From assembly GCF_010448835.1 (NCBI RefSeq), contig NZ_CP048409.1, positions 4,319,501-4,383,500 of the forward strand: a stretch of 64,000 nt of DNA. Reading direction: 5' to 3'. Position numbers and translations under genes: made by a program. This document shows, in pieces, positions 1-10,118 of the stretch. Each line of letters begins with the position of its first letter. Within the stretch, counting starts at the first letter, position 1. The notes under the pieces were generated by a model that saw nothing but the letters and a program-made list of their open reading frames with translations, had not been told where the DNA came from and ran no database searches. Source of the stretch: Draconibacterium halophilum. Its GTDB lineage: Bacteria; Bacteroidota; Bacteroidia; Bacteroidales; Prolixibacteraceae.

Positions 1-2
1 AC

Positions 3-440
3 GAATCGAAAGACAACTTTATCAGTTTGAGAAAAGAGCTGGAGTTTGTGGATAATTTTGTTGCACTTCAGCGAATACGGGTTGCCGAAAATACGATTAT
101 TAATTACGAGAAGCCACAAATAACCAGCTCCGCGCACATTGCTCCATTATTATTTGAGCCTTTTATTGACAATGCCTTTAAGCACGGTTTACCCGGAACC
201 GAGAACGACTATATAAACATGTCCTTCAAGATAGACGGCGATTGGTTAAATTTTGATCTTGAAAATAATTTTGCGGAACCGGAAAATTTTGACAGAAAAA
301 ATTCGGGTATTGGAATCTCCAATGTAAAACAACGACTTAAACATCTCTACCATACTAAAGATTATCAACTTGAAGTAAAAGAAGAGAATTATACCTATTC
401 AGTTCACTTAAGACTTAAACTTAGAGACAATGGCAATTAA
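3..440 (+). CDS. LytS/YehU-type sensor histidine kinase, C-terminal part (cut by window edge)
   Basis: The reading frame is open from the first complete codon, so this is the 3' end of a longer gene. The visible part is the end of the His_kinase region (a SLRKELEFVDNFVALQRIR-like stretch) followed by a HATPase_c domain: the N-box is around IDNAFKHGL and the glycine box around SGIGISNVKQRL. This pattern is typical of the LytS/YehU family, which phosphorylates LytTR response regulators. The phosphorylated histidine and any membrane segments lie outside the window. It overlaps the next gene by 11 bp, so the two are translationally coupled and form a two-component pair. The internal TTG at 27 is not the start. 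Confidence 0.9.
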   Translation, partial: ESKDNFISLRKELEFVDNFVALQRIRVAENTIINYEKPQITSSAHIAPLLFEPFIDNAFKHGLPGTENDYINMSFKIDGDWLNFDLENNFAEPENFDRKNSGIGISNVKQRLKHLYHTKDYQLEVKEENYTYSVHLRLKLRDNGN

Positions 441-1167
441 AGCACTAATAATCGACGATGAACCCCTTGCTCAAAATGTGATCAAACAATATGCGCTAAA
501 AATACCTTCTCTCGATATTGTTGGCGCATGTAACGACGCGATTTGTGCTCAGGAGTTTTTACATAAAACCGACGTTGATCTGCTTTTCCTTGATATTAAT
601 ATGCCAAAACTTTCAGGCATTTCGTTTCTTAAAAATTTAAACAAAGATGTACTGGTAATTTTTACTACAGCATACTCTGAATATGCACTTGAAGGTTATG
701 AGCTTAACGCCATAGATTATTTAAAGAAACCATTTTCATTTGAACGTTTTTTTAAAGCTTTTGTAAAAGCCGAAGAGCTTTATCATTTAAAAAACAAAGC
801 AGAGAGTTCATCGGAGAATGATATTGATACAGATTTTCTGTTTATTAAATCCAATAAAAAATCAGTTAGAATAAATTTTAACGATATATTGTATATCGAA
901 GGTTTAGGTGATTATATAAAAATACATGTTCGCGATAATAGATTCGTGACTAATTTATCAATGAAAAAGATACATTCCTTACTGCCACAAGACCGTTTTT
1001 ACCGCACACATAAATCATTTATCATTTCTGTAGATAAAATTGATACACTTGAAGGGAACATGGTTTCTATTAACGGCGAGAAACTACCGATTGGCAACAG
1101 CTACCGTCAGGACTTTTTGCTTACATTAATAAATATACTGCCGATTAATCAGACAAAAAATTCCTGA
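430..1167 (+). CDS. LytTR-family response regulator
   Basis: A 245-residue transcription regulator. The receiver domain (about residues 3-120) has the acidic pair DDE at 9-11, the phosphoacceptor Asp55 in LFLDINMP, and the conserved Lys in DYLKKPF. The LytTR DNA-binding domain (about 135-235) has the usual SNKKSVRINFNDILYIEGLG start and FYRTHKSFIIS. It overlaps the upstream kinase gene by 11 bp, so the pair is one operon. Its 3' end overlaps the convergent nitroreductase by 19 bp. The target genes are not evident; LytTR regulators in Bacteroidota control diverse envelope functions, so no pathway is assigned. Confidence 0.95.
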   Translation: MAIKALIIDDEPLAQNVIKQYALKIPSLDIVGACNDAICAQEFLHKTDVDLLFLDINMPKLSGISFLKNLNKDVLVIFTTAYSEYALEGYELNAIDYLKKPFSFERFFKAFVKAEELYHLKNKAESSSENDIDTDFLFIKSNKKSVRINFNDILYIEGLGDYIKIHVRDNRFVTNLSMKKIHSLLPQDRFYRTHKSFIISVDKIDTLEGNMVSINGEKLPIGNSYRQDFLLTLINILPINQTKNS

Positions 1168-1889
1168 TCTCTTAGCGTATTCATCATCTTTTCGGAGAAA
1201 AACTCATTATCATCCTTTTTATAACGCACATCGGTAAAAACCTGCGCTAAGGTTTGTTTATTGTTTTCGGCTACAAATTTATTTGATGACTCCAGACTTT
1301 CTTTAAAGGCATATAATTCATCGATTTGTGCCTTATCATAGTCTTTATATACTTCATCGTGGATAATCCCTTTTAATGGGATCCTGTCGGTTAATTCAGG
1401 CCTCTCCTCCGGATAGCCCAAGGCCACTGTGGTTACAGGAAAAGTTAGTTGGGGTAATTCAAGTAGTTCAATATGTTCCTTTGCATTGTATGCCGTAGTA
1501 CCCAAATAACAAATGCCCAATCCGTTATTCTCGGCAGCTACACAAACATTCTGTGCGGCTAGCGAGGTATCAATTAGTGCATTTGTAAACGAGATTAAAT
1601 TGTTGTAACCGGGTTGGGCTTCGTTGAATAGACACCACTTCGAAAAACGATTAAAATCGGCTACAAAAGTGAGCAAAACTGGTGCATTTTTAGCCACAGG
1701 CTGATTAAAATGCAATGGCAGTAGTTTCTCTTTCCTCTTACTATCTTTTGTAATGATGACACTATACAACTGCATATTGCCGGTTGTAGAGGCTCTTGTG
1801 CCTGAATATATGATACTTTTTAGTAAATCCGGGTCAACTACCTTATCAGAAAAATTTCTAATTGATACATGCTTATTTAATAACTCCAT
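1149..1889 (-). CDS. NfsA-like NAD(P)H-dependent nitroreductase
   Basis: A 246-residue flavoprotein of the nitroreductase superfamily. The N-terminal SIRNFSDK is the FMN-phosphate contact region, followed by TRASTTGNMQLYS. The middle SLAAQNVCVAAENNGLGICYLG and the later TTVALGYPEERPE are standard superfamily landmarks. The length and the C-terminal extension fit the NfsA/FRP branch, which reduces nitro compounds, quinones or flavins in the cytoplasm. The physiological substrate cannot be read from sequence. It is convergent with the LytTR gene and shares 19 bp with its end, so no terminator lies between them. Confidence 0.9.
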   Translation of the reverse strand: MELLNKHVSIRNFSDKVVDPDLLKSIIYSGTRASTTGNMQLYSVIITKDSKRKEKLLPLHFNQPVAKNAPVLLTFVADFNRFSKWCLFNEAQPGYNNLISFTNALIDTSLAAQNVCVAAENNGLGICYLGTTAYNAKEHIELLELPQLTFPVTTVALGYPEERPELTDRIPLKGIIHDEVYKDYDKAQIDELYAFKESLESSNKFVAENNKQTLAQVFTDVRYKKDDNEFFSEKMMNTLRDQEFFV

Positions 1890-1944
1890 AGCAACTGCTT
1901 CATTTAAATATTTACGAGCTTATAAAAGTATTGAAAATAAAAAA

Positions 1945-1963
1945 GGGAAGCTAATAGCTTCCC
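1945..1963 (-). terminator. Intrinsic terminator of the SprB-like gene
   Basis: An 8-bp perfect stem (GGGAAGCT / AGCTTCCC) with a 3-nt loop is flanked on the left by an A-rich run, which becomes a U-tract when read on the minus strand. It lies about 25 bp past the stop of the large secreted-protein gene. Confidence 0.65.
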
Positions 1964-1986
1964 CTTTCTAATCAATCAATTCGGTA

Positions 1987-4900
1987 TTACCTTTTAATAA
2001 TCCTTTCTGATTTAACGATTTCGTCGTTCGAAATTAATGTCACAACGTAAACGCCAGTGGTCAGATTACCAGTACGGATTTCATAACTTGGATATTCAAT
2101 ATCTAGAACACGTTGACCAGCGATGTTTGAAACAACTACACGGTCAAGTTTTTCTGCATTGTCAATTCTAATGAAATCATTGAATGGGTTAGGATAAACT
2201 TTGAATTCCAGAGTTTCTGGCTCAATAGTTTCTACATCAGTAGCATAGTCTTCACCTGTTGTAAATGTCCAGTTTCCTGTAACACCATCCCAGGCAAGTC
2301 CATCTCCCATTACAATACCACTATCTACAGCTACTGTATAAGTAGTGTTCAACTCAAGCATTCCAGCTTCCATATAATCGTAGTCGATAGTAATTGTATT
2401 ACCGTCAACCATGTCAGCTGTTATTGGAATCCATAATGTAGCTACAGTTGAATCCATTGCAGTTACTGTTAAGTATCCCATTACTGAATCATTGAACCAA
2501 ACTTCATCTTCGAATACGATAGTGAAGATTGCGTGATTATCAGCAATAGTATCCATTGGAGTCATTGTATCGAGAACAGGCATCATTCTTTCTCTTGCAT
2601 CAACAGTAACCACTACTTCTTCAGTACAAGCGGTGTCAACAACATTGTAGAAAGTATACATCATTTCACCTGCAACTTCAGCAGTCAACATAGTATCAAT
2701 AGTACCATATACAAACTCTGCAGTATCTCCAACATAAATGCTTAATGTTGTATCCATGCTCATTGTGTAAGCCAATGTAACAGTATCAGTATCCCAACAA
2801 CCGTTCATATCTTCAACATAAACTACGTGTTCTCCACCAGTTAACATTTGAAGACCAGCTTCTACAACCACTTCATCAACCCAGTAAGTGTATGTTCCAA
2901 CACCACCAGCTGCACTAATTGTTACATCAGTAGTACAATCGTTTTCAGCTCCAACAGTAACTGTCAGCTCAACAGGATCATTAGCAATCTTGTCATAGGT
3001 TACGCTATAAGTTGAATCACTTGAACATCCCATGTTATCAACTACAGTAACATCGTAATGTTTATCAGCTAAGTTTTCATTATCAAATAAGAATACTTGA
3101 TCAAGAGCAATCATTCCAGCTGGGTACCATGCCGATGTATCAGAATAAACAACTGATCCACCATCGTCTTCAATTTGAGTCCACTGAACCTGGAACATAC
3201 GTCCTTCTTCACCTGAAACTTCAATTTCAACTGATGCTGCAGTATCACTAGAACAAGTTAACTCTCTAACTATTTCGAATTCGACAGGTGCAACAGTATC
3301 TAACATTAATGGTATATCAGTTGTATCAGTACAACCATTTGCGTCGATTACAACAGCAGCGTATTCATTTCCAATTTGTACAATGAAAGCTTCATCTACA
3401 TATGTACTTGGCCACTTCACTCCATTTTCCCATAATTCATAAGTATATGGAGCTGTACCACCAGTAGCAACTGCTTCTATAAACCCTTCCACAACATCAG
3501 GACAAGTGAATTCGCCTTCAGCTTTTTCTAATACAACTTCCAATACTTTAGGTTGTTCAATAACAACAGTATCGGTACCAATACATCCACTTTCAGTAAG
3601 CATTACTGTAACAATGTATGTACCTGCACCCAGATCTTCTAAGGTATCAGTTGCAAGAGTGTCAATCATCACAGTATAAGCAAGATCAACAACATCACCT
3701 TCGTTAGTGATAACAACACTATCTGCTGGAACAGCAATCATAGCTGTCATATCGCCATTACACAAAGGTTCATCTGAAACTACAGCATTTACTGTAACCT
3801 GAATCGCTGGATTATTAATCCTTACACGCCATTCGTTTACAACAGCACCTGCATCATTGTATTCACCACCAATTAAACAGTTATTGGCATCTTTAGCCCA
3901 AACAACCCATGTACCAGCTTGCTCGACAGTAAGAATACTATCAGCTTGCCAAATACTGTCAACAGTTACATCAGGTATCTCTACAAGAATGTGACCTGAA
4001 TCCACTTCGGTAAGTGCTGTATAGTACATATAATCACCAACTCCACCTGTAACGGTTGCTGAGAAAGCACCATCTTTTTCACAAGTAATGTCATTGATTT
4101 TACGAACAGCCAAAGTAAGTTCATTTTCTTCTTCTACCAATATACTATCAACTGAAGTTGAACAATCTCCATCAAGATCTGCAACAGTTATTTTATAATA
4201 ACCGGCAGGAAGTTCAGAGAATACATTAGAATCTTTTTTACCCATTACCGGGCTAATTGAAATAGCATACTCTTCAGTTCCACCCATGATGTTACTAACA
4301 ACAATTTCTCCATCTTCACCACCAAAACACAAATTGTGAGCAGCTACTTCAGCGTCGAAAGAAATAGTATCTGGTGAATCAACCAAAATGGAGTCTGTTA
4401 CCATACATCCGTTTGATCCTTCACCTACTTCAAATACATTGATCGTGTACATTCCTGCATCAAGACCAGTGAAATTGTAAATTGAATCTACATCTGTAAC
4501 AGTAGTAGTATCAGTTCCCAATACAAGATCTATATCAAACATATCAGTGTTACCACCATCAACAACAACTTTAATTTCACCATCGTCGTCACCACATGCT
4601 GAAGTTTTATCTTTTGCTTCAGCCATAAGAGTAATTGCCTCTGGTTCCATTACTGAAACAGTTTTAGCATCCAGCGGACACTCCAGGCTATCCATAACCA
4701 TCACTTCATACATTCCTTCTGCTGTAATGTTTACGTTTTTCGAAGTACCTTCCATTGTACGCCAGCTATTGTTGCCAACTTTAAACATATATGGTGCGTT
4801 ACCACCTTCTACGGTAATGGTAATAATACCATCCTTAGCACCGTAGCAACTAATATCCTGTGCTTTTTCTACTGTAAAGTCAAAATTATCAGGTCCATCA

Positions 4901-7599
4901 ACATGAATTTCTTTAGTTTCAGCACCGTAACATCCTTCTAAATCAGTTACCATTACAATGTAGGTACCTTTAGGTAATCCAGTAAATACCGTTTCAGTAA
5001 CTTCAACATAAGGCATAACATCTGTTAAAATACCTTCGTCAACTTTTTGCAAGGTATAAACAAGGTCACCGGAACCTCCGGTTGCAGCATAAATCTCAAT
5101 ACTACCCAAGCTATCACCGTAACAAATATTGTGTGTAACAGCATATGCTGTATCTACAATTTCTACAGGATCCCAGCCAATTACATCTGCAGTTTCTAAT
5201 GTATAAGCTCTTTCATTGCAATAATCACTGCCGAGCCAATTCCAACTATCGTCAATCACCTCATATGAATAAGTGTTTGTATAAGTGTATACAGATCCAT
5301 ACCACATACCTGCTCCAACGTTTACATATATTACACTATCAGCGTAATCATTTGGCAATTGAGACATGTAGGTTGTACTCATATTCATAGCGGCAGCAAG
5401 ACTTTCTGTAACACCGTAAAATACGTATCGATATGAATACGTAACTGTATCCATACTTTCATTCCAGGTCTGAGTATAATATGGCATATAATCACCCGGT
5501 ATGGTAATAGCAACCTGACCGTTTATATCTTCTGCACAAGTTGAAGTATCTACTGCTTCTATACTTATAACAAACGAATCTGGTTCAGTAATTTCTATAG
5601 TTAAATAATCGTCATCAAATGTACAGCCATAATTATCAATAGCCCAAATATAATATGTACCTGCGTCAACATTTTGCATGTAAAACGATGCCTGGTTATT
5701 ATAATCATCGTATGTATATGCATAATCATCAATGGGATTCAATGTATCTCCGGTAACATAAAGATCCGTTAATGATGTAGAAGCAACCACAGTTAGATTC
5801 CTTCCAGATCTCGCTCCCCATGAAGAAGTCTGGATTTCAACATAGTTATTGTTCTGTCCATACGCGCAGTTTGATGTATCAGCACCATCAACAACCTCTA
5901 TAAGCTGCGGAGCTAATGCGGGTATCTCTGCATTGTAAGAAATTGGTTCTACATTCGGGCAATTTGCATCTTTCGCGTAAATTTTGTAAGGTCCCTCAGG
6001 TAAAGCGAAAGAACCAGAAGTTGTCCAATTTACACTATCTAAAGAATACTTATATTCTCCGGATCCACCTAATGCTTTTACCATATTAGTACCATCACTT
6101 GCACCAGGGCATGTTGGAGGTCTATTCGAATAAATCATGTTCCAATATAGATTCCCTGGTTGAATTATTTCAATATCCATATCAATAACACAAGCATCTC
6201 CTTCTGCATTTCTAACAGAAACTTCATAAGGTCCAGCAGCTACTTTCCAGGATTTTGTTGAACTCCAATCGGAAATTAATCCATACCACGAAGAGTATAA
6301 AGCATACTCATATGTTCCTGAGCCACCATCTACATCAACAACAGTAAGCATGGTACTGTCGCCGTTACAGGTTAATGTATCAGTATATTCTAACTCAAAA
6401 GTAATTTCACCAGGAGCCTGAACACTTACAACATTACCAGATTCATTAGTATTATAGTAGGCCAATGAATCACCGCAATATTGTGCACCAGTCATATACA
6501 GCTCGTAGTAGTTGGCTGTTAAACCGGTAATTTCAATAATTGAATCACCACCAGCAGGAATCCAGTTTCCATCACCAATAGAAGCGGCGTAATCACCAAA
6601 TGCAGCATCGTAATTTGTAATAGCTACCGTGATGGCACCATTTGCGCCTTCAGCACAAGAAACATCTTCAATGGTAATTTCGTATTCAATTCCTTCAGGA
6701 TCTTCAAATACAATTGTTGTATCTGCATATTCATCACAACCTAAACTGTCTTTAATATATGGGGTATACTCTCCGGCAGCCAAATCAAACGAAACTGATT
6801 GCCCGGTTGTATATCCTGTTGAATCTCCTATTTCAACCCAATATTCACCACTGGTAAATGGAGTACCACCCGAAACATCTACTGTAATTGTTCCTACGCC
6901 ACCAATACAAGTCGGTCCTGTAGCAACTACATTATCAACTACTAACTGGGCAGGAACCGGATTAACCATAACTGAATCCCAGTTTTCGATCAAACCAAGA
7001 TCAACACAGTTTGAACCATTATTTACTGCAACGTAAAATTTACCTGATCCATTTGGATCAACCTGATAAATAGCTGAATTTCTTGTTGCTCTTACATCGT
7101 AGTCGATCGCCGGCCCATCCCAGTCAGCCTCATGAACTACATAATACAAATAAGGAGATGAACCTCCGGCAACTGTCAATGTAATCTCAGGACGATCGCC
7201 ATAACATGTTGGTTGTTCCACCACAGCACTCTCCAAATACATTGAATCCAATACATCAACATCCGTAAAAGGAAGATTGGCCGAGTAGCAAGTGTCTGTT
7301 TCGCTAATCGTTCTAACCATTACTGTAAAAGGTACACCTTCATAAGTATCAAATTGTGGTTCTGAAGTAAAACCACCAATTGTGTCACCATCGAAATTAA
7401 ACGCATATTCTGCATTTTCGAATCCGACAACTTCATAGGTAACCGGTCCTTCATCACAAATATCCGAAAGATCAGTAACTAGCACAACACTATCCTCAGG
7501 TATAGCATATGGAGTGCACTGGGCATAAGCCTCACCTGCAATCCCTGCAACCCAAACAAATAACGCCAAGCTAAAAAGCCTTGTAAACATTTTTCTCAT
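1987..7599 (-). CDS. Giant SprB-repeat surface/adhesin-like protein with T9SS type A sorting domain
   Basis: An 1870-residue secreted protein. A signal peptide covers about residues 1-26 (ending AGEAYAQ). The bulk is about 16 degenerate SprB-type units of roughly 90-120 residues, each opening with a Cys motif such as CYGDRPEITLTVAGG, CNGDSTML or CFGGEDGEIVVSNIMGG followed by a G-G-x-x-x-Y-x-Y strand. Near the C-terminus an Ig-like Big_5 domain (about 1670-1780, ending WTFTTGED) precedes the T9SS sorting domain beginning YPNP at 1802-1805 and ending in a basic KSERIIKR. SprB itself is the gliding adhesin of Flavobacterium; repeat proteins of this type are widespread in non-gliding relatives, so motility is not implied. 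Expected location is the cell surface. A promoter at 7703-7734 gives a leader of about 100 nt. Confidence 0.9.
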   Translation of the reverse strand: MRKMFTRLFSLALFVWVAGIAGEAYAQCTPYAIPEDSVVLVTDLSDICDEGPVTYEVVGFENAEYAFNFDGDTIGGFTSEPQFDTYEGVPFTVMVRTISETDTCYSANLPFTDVDVLDSMYLESAVVEQPTCYGDRPEITLTVAGGSSPYLYYVVHEADWDGPAIDYDVRATRNSAIYQVDPNGSGKFYVAVNNGSNCVDLGLIENWDSVMVNPVPAQLVVDNVVATGPTCIGGVGTITVDVSGGTPFTSGEYWVEIGDSTGYTTGQSVSFDLAAGEYTPYIKDSLGCDEYADTTIVFEDPEGIEYEITIEDVSCAEGANGAITVAITNYDAAFGDYAASIGDGNWIPAGGDSIIEITGLTANYYELYMTGAQYCGDSLAYYNTNESGNVVSVQAPGEITFELEYTDTLTCNGDSTMLTVVDVDGGSGTYEYALYSSWYGLISDWSSTKSWKVAAGPYEVSVRNAEGDACVIDMDIEIIQPGNLYWNMIYSNRPPTCPGASDGTNMVKALGGSGEYKYSLDSVNWTTSGSFALPEGPYKIYAKDANCPNVEPISYNAEIPALAPQLIEVVDGADTSNCAYGQNNNYVEIQTSSWGARSGRNLTVVASTSLTDLYVTGDTLNPIDDYAYTYDDYNNQASFYMQNVDAGTYYIWAIDNYGCTFDDDYLTIEITEPDSFVISIEAVDTSTCAEDINGQVAITIPGDYMPYYTQTWNESMDTVTYSYRYVFYGVTESLAAAMNMSTTYMSQLPNDYADSVIYVNVGAGMWYGSVYTYTNTYSYEVIDDSWNWLGSDYCNERAYTLETADVIGWDPVEIVDTAYAVTHNICYGDSLGSIEIYAATGGSGDLVYTLQKVDEGILTDVMPYVEVTETVFTGLPKGTYIVMVTDLEGCYGAETKEIHVDGPDNFDFTVEKAQDISCYGAKDGIITITVEGGNAPYMFKVGNNSWRTMEGTSKNVNITAEGMYEVMVMDSLECPLDAKTVSVMEPEAITLMAEAKDKTSACGDDDGEIKVVVDGGNTDMFDIDLVLGTDTTTVTDVDSIYNFTGLDAGMYTINVFEVGEGSNGCMVTDSILVDSPDTISFDAEVAAHNLCFGGEDGEIVVSNIMGGTEEYAISISPVMGKKDSNVFSELPAGYYKITVADLDGDCSTSVDSILVEEENELTLAVRKINDITCEKDGAFSATVTGGVGDYMYYTALTEVDSGHILVEIPDVTVDSIWQADSILTVEQAGTWVVWAKDANNCLIGGEYNDAGAVVNEWRVRINNPAIQVTVNAVVSDEPLCNGDMTAMIAVPADSVVITNEGDVVDLAYTVMIDTLATDTLEDLGAGTYIVTVMLTESGCIGTDTVVIEQPKVLEVVLEKAEGEFTCPDVVEGFIEAVATGGTAPYTYELWENGVKWPSTYVDEAFIVQIGNEYAAVVIDANGCTDTTDIPLMLDTVAPVEFEIVRELTCSSDTAASVEIEVSGEEGRMFQVQWTQIEDDGGSVVYSDTSAWYPAGMIALDQVFLFDNENLADKHYDVTVVDNMGCSSDSTYSVTYDKIANDPVELTVTVGAENDCTTDVTISAAGGVGTYTYWVDEVVVEAGLQMLTGGEHVVYVEDMNGCWDTDTVTLAYTMSMDTTLSIYVGDTAEFVYGTIDTMLTAEVAGEMMYTFYNVVDTACTEEVVVTVDARERMMPVLDTMTPMDTIADNHAIFTIVFEDEVWFNDSVMGYLTVTAMDSTVATLWIPITADMVDGNTITIDYDYMEAGMLELNTTYTVAVDSGIVMGDGLAWDGVTGNWTFTTGEDYATDVETIEPETLEFKVYPNPFNDFIRIDNAEKLDRVVVSNIAGQRVLDIEYPSYEIRTGNLTTGVYVVTLISNDEIVKSERIIKR

Positions 7600-7702
7600 A
7601 GCATTTTTTTTAAATTGAACTTAATTGATTGATTGATTTTAAATTATCTAATTCGTTAATCATTTTTCTGATAATATGTCGCTGTAAGTACAGCAAACTC
7701 TA

Positions 7703-7734
7703 CAAACGTATAAAATTTTGCATCAATGTACAAA
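7703..7734 (-). promoter_or_regulatory. Bacteroidota-type promoter for the SprB-like gene
   Basis: Read on the minus strand: TTTG (7734-7731), 20 nt, then TACGTTTG (7710-7703). This matches the Bacteroidota sigma-ABfr consensus TTTG / TAnnTTTG. Transcription would begin near 7697, about 100 nt before the start codon. The rest of the 353-bp gap (7600-7952) is AT-rich with no supported gene. Confidence 0.6.
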
Positions 7735-7952
7735 ATATAACTTGCATAAAACACATTCTTTTACAGAATGTTTTCAACAGGGCCAAACTTAATCCAAATC
7801 TTACTATTTTATATCCTTTTATTATTAGGTTTGAACGTAATCCCGACTCTGTATTTTAACACATTTTAATGCAATTTTAAACTTATTTTTTTAATTTCAT
7901 ATAATAAACAGCTCATTTTTTCGCTTATTTTAAATGATTAACTATTGAATAA

Positions 7953-8165
7953 ATGAGAATTTTCACTCAAAAAAATAAGAAACCTATTAATTCTTCAAGC
8001 ACGTGTAGCTCACGAACCGTAAAATACAGCTACAAATATGGGCTAACCGGAATCCTACTGGTTATCCTGATACTTGTTCTTGGTTCATGCAAAACATGCA
8101 AATGTCCGGCATACAGCTATCAATCTGCATCTGCTCCAAATATTACGGTACAAGCAAACAGTTAG
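7953..8165 (+). CDS. Small Cys-rich predicted lipoprotein (CKTCKCPAY motif)
   Basis: A 70-residue protein divergent from the SprB-like gene. A basic N-terminal region of about 30 residues is followed by a hydrophobic segment (about 31-44) and a lipobox-like LVLGSC with Cys46. Directly after it come Cys49 and Cys51 (CKTCKCPAYSY), then a short polar tail. This suggests a lipid-anchored or membrane-bound peptide whose cysteines might bind metal or form disulfides. The unusually long region before the hydrophobic segment could instead mean a later, non-ATG start. I do not recognise a named family. Support is the clean signal-plus-lipobox layout rather than homology. Confidence 0.55.
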   Translation: MRIFTQKNKKPINSSSTCSSRTVKYSYKYGLTGILLVILILVLGSCKTCKCPAYSYQSASAPNITVQANS

Positions 8166-8437
8166 AACCGGTACGCTTCATGATTATATTTAAGCAAATA
8201 AATACAATTTTTGCATAACAAATACCTGCCAAGAACGCTCTTCAAATTTATTTGACATATTTTAATGACACCGATTTTATGGCTTATCATATTGATAATT
8301 TGGTTTTTAATCCATTTTTAAGCTCGCGAGAATGCGATATTTGCATACATCCTGTGGAATTGGGCGAAAAAAACGACTTATTCCATTCTAAACACTTTAA
8401 GTAAATATTAAGGTTCGGACGAAATAAAAACCGGCCC

Positions 8438-8468
8438 TTGACACAATAAATAATTTGTATTTACTTTG
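8438..8468 (+). promoter_or_regulatory. Promoter upstream of GAPDH
   Basis: TTG at 8438-8440 (within TTGACA), 20 nt, then TTACTTTG at 8461-8468, close to the TAnnTTTG -7 element. The start would be near 8474, giving a leader of about 80 nt. The rest of the 389-bp gap (8166-8554) holds no convincing gene; a 41-codon open frame at 8279-8404 was noted but not accepted. Confidence 0.55.
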
Positions 8469-8536
8469 TGACGCTAAAAAAAACAGGCAGTTAAAACCTG
8501 AAAGCGAAATAATTACAATAATTTTCTTTTAAATAA

Positions 8537-9553
<1,017 letters not shown>

Positions 9554-9612
9554 TACTGAAAAAGTTAGAAGACAGAAGTCGGAAGACGGAAGTTTTTTAC
9601 AAAACAATATTT

Positions 9613-9643
9613 AAGGGGATGCCGTTTGGTGTCCCTTTTTTTA
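9613..9643 (+). terminator. Terminator after GAPDH
   Basis: An imperfect hairpin (AAGGGGATGCC pairing with GGTGTCCCTT, one bulged G) is followed by a run of seven to eight T. It lies about 60 bp past the GAPDH stop. Confidence 0.6.
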
Positions 9644-9800
9644 TGGATTGAAGTTGGAAGAATTGACTGATTGAGCACTAAGATGGTGAGACTTTGAGCA
9701 CTGAGAAATTGAGATTGGAGTAGATTAAGTCTCGAAACCAGGAGAATATATGTGAGCATTAAGACTATGAGACTATGAGATTGTGAGACTATGAGACTGT

Positions 9801-10018
9801 GAGATTGTGAGATTGTCATCAGTCATTAGTCATTAGTCATTTAAAAACTTTGCGTCTTAGCGCCTTTGCGGGAGAATACTAGATTGTTGAATTGCCAAAC
9901 TGAAAACACTGAGAAGATGAGATTGTCATCAGTCATCAGTCATCAGTCATTTGATAGCTTTGCGTTTTAGCGCCTTTGCGAGAGATCACTAACTTGTTGA
10001 ATTGTCAAACTGAAAAGT
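9801..10018. repeat. 110-bp tandem duplication in a low-complexity intergenic region
   Basis: Two copies are offset by exactly 110 bp. GATTGTCATCAGTCAT at 9811 recurs at 9921, and the stretch from TGCG (9851) to GAAAA (9906) recurs at 9961-10016 with a few substitutions. Just before it (about 9735-9810) is a degenerate short repeat of GAGACTATGAGATTGT type. The whole 9554-10118 gap is made of such material plus the GAPDH hairpin and contains no gene. Confidence 0.85.
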
Positions 10019-10118
10019 ACAACTGAAAACTTAGCGACTTTACTTGTAACCCGAAACAGATTTCTTTCTACATTTGAAATGGTAATTATTTTTTCCTTTC
10101 CGCTTTTGCCTTTTTCGT

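Noticed and set aside
8279..8404. 41-codon open frame containing CDICIHP between the mini-lipoprotein and GAPDH
   Set aside because: No promoter, signal or homology support; too short to accept alone.
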